DNA from: Diorhabda sublineata
Taxonomy: Eukaryota; Arthropoda; Insecta; Coleoptera; Chrysomelidae
Assembly (NCBI RefSeq): GCF_026230105.1
Contig: NW_026614280.1
Span: 62,001 to 126,000 of the forward strand
Reading direction: 5' to 3'
Length of the DNA stretch: 64,000 nucleotides
A program made the translations under genes and the position numbers. Below are positions 1 to 11,536 of this stretch, in pieces (positions within the stretch are counted from its first letter, which is position 1; the number at the start of each line of letters is the position of its first letter). The notes under the pieces are model-generated. The model did no database searches, was not told the DNA's origin, and saw only the letters and a program-made list of their open reading frames with translations.

Positions 1-120
1 CAAATTAGGAAGATAGACTTTGAGAATTTTCAATCAACACAAAGTGACAGTTGACCTCAATGGGCTTCAATGGAAGTTAATCGACGATATCTGACAAAGT
101 TAGATGCAAACTCTCTCAAA

Positions 121-128
121 TATATAAG
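121..128 (+). other. TATA-box-like octamer present in many monomers
   Basis: TATATAAG fits the eukaryotic TATA consensus TATAWAAR and recurs every 147 bp in monomers of the ATA type. ATG-type monomers read TATATGAG and lose the match. This is the first example. Whether it promotes satellite transcription is unknown, and an A/T-rich repeat can match by chance. Confidence 0.35.
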
Positions 129-133
129 AGATG

Positions 134-150
134 TTGAAATTCGACTTCAA
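134..150. repeat. Short dyad in the monomer (5-bp arms, 7-bp spacer)
   Basis: TTGAA at 134-138 and TTCAA at 146-150 are inverted around ATTCGAC. The element recurs in most monomers, except where the right arm is changed (for example CGACTCC or CGACATC variants). Its centre lies 31.5 bp from the centre of the 14-bp palindrome that follows. Confidence 0.7.
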
Positions 151-166
151 ATTAGGAAGATAGACT

Positions 167-180
167 TTGAAAATTTTCAA
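167..180. repeat. 14-bp perfect palindrome TTGAAAATTTTCAA, first clear copy
   Basis: This perfect self-complementary 14-mer has an AAAATTTT core and recurs once per monomer through most of the array. A4T4 runs are a known intrinsically curved sequence. Two common variants break the symmetry: TTTTTAATC (in many HOR positions from 8,850 on) and TTCGAAAATTTT, which changes the left arm. Short dyads are common in centromeric satellites that lack a CENP-B box, but a function here is only inferred. Confidence 0.9.
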
Positions 181-1540
181 TCAACACAAAGTGACAGTCG
201 ACCTCAATGGGCTTCAGTGGATGTTAATCGACGATATCTGACAAAGTTAGATGCGAACTCACTCAAATATATAAGAAATGTTGAAATTCGACTTCAAATT
301 AGGAAGATAGACTTTGAGAATTTTCAATCAACACAAAGTGACAGTTGACCTCAATAGGCTTCAATGGAAGTTAATCGACGATATCTGACAAAGTTAGATG
401 CAAACTCTCTCAAAATATATAAGAAATGTTGAAATTCGACTTCAAATTAGGAAGATAGACTTTGAAAATTTTCAATCAACACGAATTGACAATCGACCTC
501 AATGGGCTTCAATGGATGTTAATCGACGATATCTGACAAAGTTAGATGCGAACTCACTCAAATATATGAGAAATGTTGAAATTCGTCTTCAAATTAGGAA
601 GATAGACTTTGAAAATTTTCAATCAACACAAAGCGACAGTCGACCTCAATTGGCTTCAGTGGATGTTAATCGACGATATCTGACAAAGTTAGATGCGAAC
701 TCACTCAAATATATAAGAAATGTTGAAATTCGACTTCAAATTAGGAAGATAGACTTTGAAAATTTTCAATCAACACAAAGTGACAGTTGACCTCAATGGG
801 CTTCAATGGATGTTAATCGCGTATATCTGACAAAGTTAGATGCAAACTCACTCAAATATATGAGAAATGTTGAAATTCGACTTCAAATTAGGAAGATAGA
901 CTTTGAAAATTTTCAACCAACACAAATTGACAATCGACCTCAATGGGCTTCAATGGATGTTAATCGCCTATATCTGACAAAGTTAGATGCAAACTTACTC
1001 AAATATATGAGAAATGTTGAAATTCGACTTCAAATTAGGAAGATAGACTTTGAAAATTTTCAATCAACACAAAGTGACAGTTGACCTCAATGGGCTTCAA
1101 TGGAAGTTAATCGACGATATCTGACGAAGTTAGATGCAAACTCTCTCAAATATATGAGAAATGTTGAAATTTGTCTTCAAATTAGGAAGATAGACTTTGA
1201 AAATTTTCAATCAACAAAAATTGACAATCGACCTCAATGGGCTTCAATGGATGTTAAACGACGATATCTGACAAAGTTAGATGCGAACTCACTCAAATAT
1301 ATAAGAAATGTTGAAATTCGACTTCAAATTAGGAAGATAGACTTTGAAAATTTTCAATCAACACAAAGTGACAGTTGACCTCAATGGGCTTCAATGGAAG
1401 TTAATCGACGATATCTGACAATGTTAGATGCGAACTCACTCAAATATATAAGAAATGTTGAAATTCGACTTCAAATTAGGAAGATAGACTTTGAAAATTT
1501 TCAATAAACACAAAGTGACAGTCGACCTCAATTGGCTTGA

Positions 1541-2569
1541 GTGGATGTTGATCGACGATATCTGACAAAGTTAGATGCGAACTCACTCAAATATATAAGA
1601 AATGTTGAAATTCGACTTCAAATTAGGAAGATAGACTTTGAAAATTTTCAATAAACACAAAGTGACAGTCGACCTCAATTGGCTTGAGTGGATGTTGATC
1701 GACGATATCTGACAAAGTTAGATGCGAACTCTCTCAAATATATAAGAAATGTTGAAATTCGACTTCAAATTAGGAAGATAGACTTTGAAAATTTTCAATC
1801 AACACAAAGTGACAGTCGACCTCAATTGGCTTCAATGGATGTTAATCGACGATATCTGACAAAGTTAGATGCGAACTCACTCAAATATATAAGAAATGTT
1901 GAAATTCGACTTCAAATTAGGAAGATAGACTTTGAAAATTTTCAATAAACACAAAGTGACAGTCGACCTCAATTGGCTTGAGTGGATGTTGATCGACGAT
2001 ATCTGACAAAGTTAGATGCGAACTCTCTCAAATATATAAGAAATGTTGAAATTCGACTTCAAATTAGGAAGATAGACTTTGAAAATTTTCAATCAACACA
2101 AAGTGACAGTCGACCTCAATTGGCTTCAATGGATGTTAATCGACGATATCTGACAAAGTTAGATGCGAACTCACTCAAATATATAAGAAATGTTGAAATT
2201 CGACTTCAAATTAGGAAGATAGACTTTGAAAATTTTCAATAAACACAAAGTGACAGTCGACCTCAATTGGCTTGAGTGGATGTTGATCGACGATATCTGA
2301 CAAAGTTAGATGCGAACTCTCTCAAATATATAAGAAATGTTGAAATTCGACTTCAAATTAGGAAGATAGACTTTGAAAATTTTCAATCAACACAAAGTGA
2401 CAGTCGACCTCAATTGGCTTCAATGGATGTTAATCGACGATATCTGACAAAGTTAGATGCGAACTCACTCAAATATATAAGAAATGTTGAAATTCGACTT
2501 CAAATTAGGACGATAGACTTTGAAAATTTTCAATCAACACAAAGTGACAGTCGACCTCAATTGGCTCCA
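1541..2569 (+). repeat. 294-bp dimer array (seven monomers)
   Basis: One single monomer (1541-1687) is followed by three dimers starting at 1688, 1982 and 2276. The first monomer of each dimer starts GTGGATGTTGATCG and the second ATGGATGTTAATCG. The second ends in CAATAAACAC followed by TTGAGTGG, although the last dimer changes to CAATCAACAC before the next block. The CAATAAACAC plus TTGAGTGGATGTTGATCG haplotype is otherwise seen only around 27.8-33.5 kb. Confidence 0.88.
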
Positions 2570-4480
2570 ATGGATGTTAATCGACGATATCTGACAAAGT
2601 TAGATGCGAACTCACTCAAATATATAAGAAATGTTGAAATTCGACTTCAACTTAGGAAGATAGACTTTGAAAATTTCCAATAAACACAAAGTGACAGTCG
2701 ACCTCAATTGGCTTCAGTGGATGTAAATCGACGATATCTGACAAAGTTAGATGCAAACTCTCTCAAATATATAAGAAATGTTGATATTCGACTTCAAATT
2801 AGGAAGATAGACTTTGAAAATTTTCAATCAACACAAAGTGACAGTCGACCTCAATTGGCTCCAATGGATGTTAATCGACGATATCTGACAAAGTTAGATG
2901 CAAACTCTCTCAAATATATAAGAAATGTTGATATCCGACTTCAAATTAGGAAGATAGACTTTGAAAATTTTCAATCAACACAAAGTGACAGTTGACCTCA
3001 ATGGGCTTCAATGGAAGTTGATCGACGATATCTGACAAAGTTAGATGCAAACTCTCTCAAATATATAGGAAATGTTGAAATTCGACTTCAAATTAGGAAG
3101 ATAGACTTTGAAAATTTTCAATCAACACAAAGTGACAGTCGAGCTCAATTGGCTTCAGTGGATGTTAATCGACGATATCTGACAAAGTTAGATGCAAACT
3201 CTCTCAAATATATAAGAAATGTTGATATTCGACTTCAAATTAGGAAGATAGACTTTGAAAATTTCCAATCAACACAAAGTGACAGTCGAGCTCAATTGGC
3301 TTCAGTGGATGTTAATCGACGATATCTGACAAAGTTAGATGCAAACTCACTCAAATATATAAGAAATGTTGAAATTCGACTTCAAATTTGGAAGATAGAC
3401 TTTGAAAATTTTCAATAAACACAAAGTGACAGTCGACCTCAATTGGCTTCAGTGGATGTTAATCGACGATATCTGACAAAGTTAGATGCAAACTCACTCA
3501 AATATATAAGAAATGTTGAAATTCGACTTCAAATTTGGAAGATAGACTTTGAAAATTTTCAATCAACACAAAGTGACAGTCGACCTCAATTGGCTCCAAT
3601 GGATGTTAATCGACGATATCTGACAAAGTTAGATGCGAACTCACTCAAATATATAAGAAATGTTGAAATTCGACTTCAACTTAGGAAGATAGACTTTGAA
3701 AATTTCCAATAAACACAAAGTGACAGTCGACCTCAATTGGCTTCAGTGGATGTAAATCGACGATATCTGACAAAGTTAGATGCAAACTCTCTCAAATATA
3801 TAAGAAATGTTGATATCCGACTTCAAATTATGAAGATAGACTTTGGAAATTTTCAATCAACACAAAGTGACAGTCGAGCTAAATTGGCTTCAGTGGATGT
3901 TAATCGACGATATCTGACAAAGTTAGATGCAAACTCTCCCAAATATATAAGAAATGTTGAAATTCGACTTCAAATTAGGAAGATAGACTTTGAAAATTTT
4001 CAATCAACACAAAGTGACAGTCGACCTCAATGGGCTTCAGTGGATGTTAATCGACGATATCTGACAAAGTTAGATGCGAATTCACTCAAATATATAAGAA
4101 ATGTTGAAACTCGACTTCAAATTAGGAAGATAGACTTTGAAAATTTTCAATCAACACAAAGTGGCAGTTGACCTTAATGGGCTTCAATGGAAGTTAATCG
4201 ACGATATCTGACAAAGTTAGATGCAAACTCTCTCAAATATATAAGAAATGTTGAATTTCGACTTCAAATTAGGAAGATAGACTTTAAAAATTTTCAATCA
4301 ACACAAAGCGACAATCGACCTCAATTGGCTTCAGTGGATGTTAATCGACGATATCTGACAAAGTTAGATGCGAACTCACTCAAATATATAAGAAATGTTG
4401 AAATTCGACTTCAAATTAGGAAGATAGACTTCGAAAATTTTCAATCAACACAAAGTGACAGTTGACCTCATTGGGCTTCA
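2570..4480 (+). repeat. 13-mer HOR copy 1 (1911 bp, variant left part)
   Basis: Thirteen monomers. From the monomer at 3011 (ATATAGGAAATG marker) to 4480 it matches the next copy at an offset of exactly 1911 bp, including the CAAATTTGG pair (3305, 3452), CAACTTAGG (3599), AAATTATGAAG with TTTGGAAAT (3746), CTCTCCCAAA (3893) and GTGGCAGTTGACCTTAA (about 4160). Its left three monomers differ: CAACTTAGG then two GTTGATAT monomers, in place of CGCCCATAT, TGGGCTTCAGTGG and CAACTTAGG in copy 2. Confidence 0.9.
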
Positions 4481-6391
4481 ATGGATGTTAATCGCCCATA
4501 TCTGACAAAGTTAGATGCAAACTCACTCAAATATATGAGAAATGTTGAAATTCGACTTCAAATTAGGAAGATAGACTTTGAAAATTTTCAATCAACACAA
4601 AGCGACAGTCGACCTCAATGGGCTTCAGTGGATGTTAATCGACGATATCTGACAAAGTTAGATGCGAACTCACTCAAATATATAAGAAATGTTGAAATTC
4701 GACTTCAAATTAGGAAGATAGACTTTGAAAATTTTCAATCAACACAAAGTGACAGTCGACCTCAATTGGCTCCAATGGATGTTAATCGACGATATCTGAC
4801 AAAGTTAGATGCGAACTCACTCAAATATATAAGAAATGTTGAAATTCGACTTCAACTTAGGAAGATAGACTTTGAAAATTTTCAATCAACACAAAGTGAC
4901 AGTTGACCTCAATGGGCTTCAATGGAAGTTGATCGACGATATCTGACAAAGTTAGATGCAAACTCTCTCAAATATATAGGAAATGTTGAAATTCGACTTC
5001 AAATTAGGAAGATAGACTTTGAAAATTTTCAATCAACACAAAGTGACAGTCGAGCTCAATTGGCTTCAGTGGATGTTAATCGACGATATCTGACAAAGTT
5101 AGATGCAAACTCTCTCAAATATATAAGAAATGTTGATATTCGACTTCAAATTAGGAAGATAGACTTTGAAAATTTCCAATCAACACAAAGTGACAGTCGA
5201 GCTCAATTGGCTTCAGTGGATGTTAATCGACGATATCTGACAAAGTTAGATGCAAACTCACTCAAATATATAAGAAATGTTGAAATTCGACTTCAAATTT
5301 GGAAGATAGACTTTGAAAATTTTCAATAAACACAAAGTGACAGTCGACCTCAATTGGCTTCAGTGGATGTTAATCGACGATATCTGACAAAGTTAGATGC
5401 AAACTCACTCAAATATATAAGAAATGTTGAAATTCGACTTCAAATTTGGAAGATAGACTTTGAAAATTTTCAATCAACACAAAGTGACAGTCGACCTCAA
5501 TTGGCTCCAATGGATGTTAATCGACGATATCTGACAAAGTTAGATGCGAACTCACTCAAATATATAAGAAATGTTGAAATTCGACTTCAACTTAGGAAGA
5601 TAGACTTTGAAAATTTCCAATAAACACAAAGTGACAGTCGACCTCAATTGGCTTCAGTGGATGTAAATCGACGATATCTGACAAAGTTAGATGCAAACTC
5701 TCTCAAATATATAAGGAATGTTGATATCCGACTTCAAATTATGAAGATAGACTTTGGAAATTTTCAATCAACACAAAGTGACAGTCGAGCTAAATTGGCT
5801 TCAGTGGATGTTAATCGACGATATCTGACAAAGTTAGATGCAAACTCTCCCAAATATATAAGAAATGTTGAAATTCGACTTCAAATTAGGAAGATAGACT
5901 TTGAAAATTTTCAATCAACACAAAGTGACAGTCGACCTCAATGGGCTTCAGTGGATGTTAATCGACGATATCTGACAAAGTTAGATGCGAATTCACTCAA
6001 ATATATAAGAAATGTTGAAACTCGACTTCAAATTAGGAAGATAGACTTTGAAAATTTTCAATCAACACAAAGTGGCAGTTGACCTTAATGGGCTTCAATG
6101 GAAGTTAATCGACGATATCTGACAAAGTTAGATGCAGACTCTCTCAAATATATAAGAAATGTTGAATTTCGACTTCAAATTAGGAAGATAGACTTTAAAA
6201 ATTTTCAATCAACACAAAGCGACAATCGACCTCAATTGGCTTCAGTGGATGTTAATCGACGATATCTGACAAAGTTAGATGCGAACTCACTCAAATATAT
6301 AAGAAATGTTGAAATTCGACTTCAAATTAGGAAGATAGACTTCGAAAATTTTCAATCAACACAAAGTGACAGTTGACCTCATTGGGCTTCA
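4481..6391 (+). repeat. 13-mer HOR copy 2 (1911 bp)
   Basis: Thirteen monomers in the order marked by CGCCCATAT (4481), TGGGCTTCAGTGG (4628), CAACTTAGG (4775), ATATAGGAAATG (4922), GTTGATATTCG (5069), two CAAATTTGG, CAACTTAGG, AAATTATGAAG, CTCTCCCAAA, GAAACTCGAC, GAATTTCGAC (6098) and CAACACAAAGCGACAATCG (near 6220). It is almost identical to copy 1 over the shared ten monomers. One private difference is GCAGACTC near 6134 where copy 1 has GCAAACTC. Confidence 0.92.
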
Positions 6392-8449
6392 ATGGATGTT
6401 AATCGCCCATATCTGACAAAGTTAGATGCAAACTCACTCAAATATATGAGAAATGTTGAAATTCGACTTCAAATTAGGAAGATAGACTTTGAAAATTTTC
6501 AATCAACACAAAGCGACAGTCGACCTCAATGGGCTTCAGTGGATGTTAATCGACGATATCTGACAAAGTTAGATGCGAACTCACTCAAATATATAAGAAA
6601 TGTTGAAATTCGACTTCAAATTAGGAAGATAGACTTTGAAAATTTTCAATCAACACAAAGTGACAGTCGACCTCAATTGGCTCCAATGGATGTTAATCGA
6701 CGATATCTGACAAAGTTAGATGCGAACTCACTCAAATATATAAGAAATGTTGAAATTCGACTTCAACTTAGGAAGATAGACTTTGAAAATTTCCAATAAA
6801 CACAAAGTGACAGTCGACCTCAATTGGCTTCAGTGGATGTAAATCGACGATATCTGACAAAGTTAGATGCAAACTCTCTCAAATATATAAGAAATGTTGA
6901 TATTCGACTTCAAATTAGGAAGATAGACTTTGAAAATTTTCAATCAACACAAAGTGACAGTCGACCTCAATTGGCTCCAATGGATGTTAATCGACGATAT
7001 CTGACAAAGTTAGATGCAAACTCTCTCAAATATATAAGAAATGTTGATATCCGACTTCAAATTAGGAAGATAGACTTTGAAAATTTTCAATCAACACAAA
7101 GTGACAGTTGACCTCAATGGGCTTCAATGGAAGTTGATCGACGATATCTGACAAAGTTAGATGCAAACTCTCTCAAATATATAGGAAATGTTGAAATTCG
7201 ACTTCAAATTAGGAAGATAGACTTTGAAAATTTCCAATCAACACAAAGTGACAGTCGAGCTCAATTGGCTTCAGTGGATGTTAATCGACGATATCTGACA
7301 AAGTTAGATGCAAACTCACTCAAATATATAAGAAATGTTGAAATTCGACTTCAAATTTGGAAGATAGACTTTGAAAATTTTCAATAAACACAAAGTGACA
7401 GTCGACCTCAATTGGCTTCAGTGGATGTTAATCGACGATATCTGACAAAGTTAGATGCAAACTCACTCAAATATATAAGAAATGTTGAAATTCGACTTCA
7501 AATTTGGAAGATAGACTTTGAAAATTTTCAATCAACACAAAGTGACAGTCGACCTCAATTGGCTCCAATGGATGTTAATCGACGATATCTGACAAAGTTA
7601 GATGCGAACTCACTCAAATATATAAGAAATGTTGAAATTCGACTTCAACTTAGGAAGATAGACTTTGAAAATTTCCAATAAACACAAAGTGACAGTCGAC
7701 CTCAATTGGCTTCAGTGGATGTAAATCGATGATATCTGACAAAGTTAGATGCAAACTCTCTCAAATATATAAGAAATGTTGATATCCGACTTCAAATTAG
7801 GAAGATAGACTTTGGAAATTTTCAATCAACACAAAGTGACAGTCGAGCTAAATTGGCTTCAGTGGATGTTAATCGACGATATCTGACAAAGTTAGATGCA
7901 AACTCTCCCAAATATATAAGAAATGTTGAAATTCGACTTCAAATTAGGAAGATAGACTTTGAAAATTTTCAATCAACACAAAGTGACAGTCGACCTCAAT
8001 GGGCTTCAGTGGATGTTAATCGACGATATCTGACAAAGTTAGATGCGAATTCACTCAAATATATAAGAAATGTTGAAACTCGACTTCAAATTAGGAAGAT
8101 AGACTTTGAAAATTTTCAATCAACACAAAGTGGCAGTTGACCTTAATGGGCTTCAATGGAAGTTAATCGACGATATCTGACAAAGTTAGATGCAAACTCT
8201 CTCAAATATATAAGGAATGTTGAATTTCGACTTCAAATTAGGAAGATAGACTTTAAAAATTTTCAATCAACACAAAGCGACAATCGACCTCAATTGGCTT
8301 CAGTGGATGTTAATCGACGATATCTGACAAAGTTAGATGCGAACTCACTCAAATATATAAGAAATGTTGAAATTCGACTTCAAATTAGGAAGATAGACTT
8401 CGAAAATTTTCAATCAACACAAAGTGACAGTTGACCTCATTGGGCTTCA
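6392..8449 (+). repeat. 13-mer HOR copy 3, expanded to 14 monomers (2058 bp)
   Basis: It begins with the same CGCCCATAT marker. Compared with copy 2 it has two extra GTTGATAT monomers (6833-7126) between the CAACTTAGG and ATATAGGAAATG monomers, and it lacks one GTTGATAT monomer after the latter. The net gain is one monomer. The two inserted monomers match 2717-3010 of copy 1, so copy 3 combines features of copies 1 and 2. One monomer (7715) carries CGATGATATC, a C-to-T change that makes a stop in the otherwise open frame. Confidence 0.92.
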
Positions 8450-9184
8450 ATGGATGTTAATCGCCCATATCTGACAAAGTTAGATGCAAACTCACTCAAA
8501 TATATGAGAAATGTTGAAATTCGACTTCAAATTAGGAAGATAGACTTTGAAAATTTTCAATCAACACAAAGCGACAGTCGACCTCAATGGGCTTCAGTGG
8601 ATGTTAATCGACGATATCTGACAAAGTTAGATGCGAACTCACTCAAATATATAAGAAATGTTGAAATTCTACTTCAAATTAGGAAGATAGACTTTGAAAA
8701 TTTTCAATCAACACAAAGTGACAGTCGACCTCAATGGGCTTCAATGGATTTTAATCGACGATATCTGACAAAGTTAGATGCAAACTCTCTCAAATATATA
8801 AGAAATGTTGAAATTCGACTTCAAATTAGGAAGATAGACTTTGAAAATTTTTAATCAACACAAAGTGACAGTCGACCTCAATTGGCTTCAGTGGATGTTA
8901 ATCGACGATATTTGACAAAGTTAGATGCAAACTCACTCAAATATATGAGAAATGTTGAAATTCGTCTTCAAATTAGGAAGATAGACTTTGAAAATTTTCA
9001 ATCAACACAAAGTGACAGTCGAGCTCAATTGGCTTCAGTGGATGTTAATCGACGATATCTGTCAAAGTTAGATGCAAACTCTCTCAAATATATAAGTAAT
9101 GTTGAAATTCGACTTCAAATTAGGAAGATAGACTTTGAAAATTTTTAATCAACACAAAGTGACAGTCGACCTCAATTGGCTTCA
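8450..9184 (+). repeat. Transition block of five monomers
   Basis: It starts with the same CGCCCATAT and TGGGCTTCAGTGG monomers as the 13-mer HOR, then switches to a new set: GATTTTAATCG (8744) with TTTTTAATC, GATATTTGAC (8891), and CTGTCAAAG with ATAAGTAATG (9038). It joins the 13-mer family on the left to the 8-mer family on the right. Confidence 0.8.
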
Positions 9185-10360
9185 GTGGATGTTAATCGAC
9201 GATATTTGACAAAGTTAGATGCAAACTCACTCAAATATATGAGAAATGTTGAAATTCGTCTTCAAATTAGGAAGATAGACTTTGAAAATTTTCAATCAAC
9301 ACAAAGTGACAGTCGAGCTCAATTGGCTTCAGTGGATGTTAATCGACGATATCTGTCAAAGTTAGATGCAAACTCTCTCAAATATATAAGTAATGTTGAA
9401 ATTCGACTTCAAATTAGGAAGATAGACTTTGAAAATTTTCAATCAACACAAAGTGACAGTCGACCTCAATTGGCTTCAGTGGATGTTAATCGACGATATC
9501 TGATAAAGTTAGATCCAAACTCACTCAAATATATGAGAAATGTTGAAATTCGTCTTCAAATTAGGAAGATAGACTTTGAAAATTTTCAATCAACACAAAG
9601 TGACAGTCGAGCTCAATTGGCTTCAGTGGATGTTAATCGACGATATCTGTCAAAGTTAGATGCAAACTCTCTCAAATATATAAGTAATGTTGAAATTCGA
9701 CTTCAAATTAGGAAGATAGACTTTGAAAATTTTCAATCAACACAAAGTGACAGTCGACCTCAATTGGCTTCAGTGGATGTTAATCGACGATATCTGTCAA
9801 AGTTAGATGCAAACTCTCTCAAATATATAAGTAATGTTGAAATTCGACTTCAAATTAGGAAGATAGACTTTGAAAATTTTCAATCAACACAAAGCGACAG
9901 TCGACCTCAATGGGCTTCAGTGGATGTTAATCGACGATATCTGACAAAGTTAGATGCGAACTCACTCAAATATATAAGAAATGTTGAAATTCTACTTCAA
10001 ATTAGGAAGATAGACTTTGAAAATTTTCAATCAACACAAAGTGACAGTCGACCTCAATTGGCTTCAGTGGATGTTAATCGACGATATTTGACAAAGTTAG
10101 ATGCGAACTCACTCAAATATATAAGAAATGTTGAAATTCGACTTCGAATTAGGAAGATAGACTTTGAAAATTTTCAATCAACACAAAGTGACAATCGATC
10201 TCAATGGGCTTCAATGGATTTTAATCGACGATATCTGACAAAGTTAGATGCAAACTCTCTCAAATATATAAGAAATGTTGAAATTCGACTTCAAATTAGG
10301 AAGATAGACTTTGAAAATTTTTAATCAACACAAAGTGACAGTCGACCTCAATTGGCTTCA
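9185..10360 (+). repeat. 8-mer HOR copy 1 (1176 bp)
   Basis: Eight monomers: GATATTTGAC; CTGTCAAAG/ATAAGTAATG; CTGATAAAG with GATCCAAAC; two further CTGTCAAAG/ATAAGTAATG; GAAATTCTAC; CGACTTCGAATT; GATTTTAATCG ending TTTTTAATC. The first seven lack a stop, so the frame stays open from 9176 to 10324 (382 codons). This is a property of the repeat and not evidence of a gene. Confidence 0.87.
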
Positions 10361-11536
10361 GTGGATGTTAATCGACGATATTTGACAAAGTTAGATGCAA
10401 ACTCACTCAAATATATGAGAAATGTTGAAATTCGTCTTCAAATTAGGAAGATAGACTTTGAAAATTTTCAATCAACACAAAGTGACAGTCGAGCTCAATT
10501 GGCTTCAGTGGATGTTAATCGACGATATCTGTCAAAGTTAGATGCAAACTCTCTCAAATATATAAGTAATGTTGAAATTCGACTTCAAATTAGGAAGATA
10601 GACTTTGAAAATTTTCAATCAACACAAAGTGACAGTCGACCTCAATTGGCTTCAGTGGATGTTAATCGACGATATCTGATAAAGTTAGATCCAAACTCAC
10701 TCAAATATATGAGAAATGTTGAAATTCGTCTTCAAATTAGGAAGATAGACTTTAAAAATTTTCAATCAACACAAAGCGACAATCGACCTCAATTGGCTTC
10801 AGTGGATGTTAATCGACGATATCTGACAAAGTTAGATGCGAACTCACTCAAATATATAAGAAATGTTGAAATTCGACTTCAAATTAGGAAGATAGACTTC
10901 GAAAATTTTCAATCAACACAAAGTGACAGTTGACCTCATTGGGCTTCAATGGATGTTAATCGCCCATATCTGACAAAGTTAGATGCAAACTCACTCAAAT
11001 ATATGAGAAATGTTGAAATTCGACTTCAAATTAGGAAGATAGACTTTGAAAATTTTCAATCAACACAAAGCGACAGTCGACCTCAATGGGCTTCAGTGGA
11101 TGTTAATCGACGATATCTGACAAAGTTAGATGCGAACTCACTCAAATATATAAGAAATGTTGAAATTCTACTTCAAATTAGGAAGATAGACTTTGAAAAT
11201 TTTCAATCAACACAAAGTGACAGTCGACCTCAATTGGCTTCAGTGGATGTTAATCGACGATATTTGACAAAGTTAGATGCGAACTCACTCAAATATATAA
11301 GAAATGTTGAAATTCGACTTCGAATTAGGAAGATAGACTTTGAAAATTTTCAATCAACACAAAGTGACAATCGATCTCAATGGGCTTCAATGGATTTTAA
11401 TCGACGATATCTGACAAAGTTAGATGCAAACTCTCTCAAATATATAAGAAATGTTGAAATTCGACTTCAAATTAGGAAGATAGACTTTGAAAATTTTTAA
11501 TCAACACAAAGTGACAGTCGACCTCAATTGGCTTCA
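10361..11536 (+). repeat. 8-mer HOR copy 2, hybrid with the 13-mer family
   Basis: Same length and same outer monomers as copy 1. The two CTGTCAAAG monomers in positions 4 and 5 are replaced by a GTTAATCGACG monomer entered through TTTAAAAATTTT and AAAGCGACAATCG, and then by a CGCCCATAT monomer (10949). Both are markers of the 13-mer family (8,250-8,590). The replacement keeps the 147-bp phase exactly, as expected of conversion or double unequal exchange. Confidence 0.87.

Larger units (their letters stand above)
70..216 (+). repeat. Reference 147-bp monomer (phase used in this annotation)
   Basis: One monomer, counted from the ATG/GTG before GATGTTAATCGACG-type sequence. In order, with monomer positions: a start block with CGACGATATC (an EcoRV site in the commonest form) at about 14-22; an ACAAAGTTAGATGC block at 26-39; CAAATATATAAG at 48-59, with ATA or ATG variants; a short dyad at 65-81; AAATTAGGAAGATAGAC at 80-96; a 14-bp palindrome at 98-111; AACACAAAGTGACAG at 114-128; GTCGAC or GTTGAC near 128-133; then a TCAATTGGCTTCA or TCAATGGGCTTCA tail. 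The phase is arbitrary because the array is continuous. Confidence 0.95.
1..1540 (+). repeat. Left-edge block of mixed monomers
   Basis: About ten monomers with no clear HOR. Monomers with a GTTGAC/TGGGCTTCAATGG tail and monomers with a GTCGAC tail alternate irregularly, giving a loose 294-bp rhythm (for example starts at 806 and 1100). Private variants include CGCGTATATC near 820, CGCCTATATC near 965 and AATTGACAATCG near 485. A single extra A near 412 (CTCAAAATATAT) is the only indel before 34.6 kb that changes the phase. Confidence 0.8.

Noticed and set aside
70..216. CENP-B box
   Set aside because: The monomer has a TTCG core (AATTCGACTTC), but the rest of the mammalian consensus NTTCGNNNNANNCGGGN, in particular CGGG, is absent on both strands.
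70..216. Older sub-repeats inside the monomer (for example GATATCTGAC and GAAGATAGAC)
   Set aside because: The similarity is short and there is no consistent inner period. Apart from the TTGAA/TTCAA dyads and the 10-bp TCAATGG step, I could not support an internal duplication.
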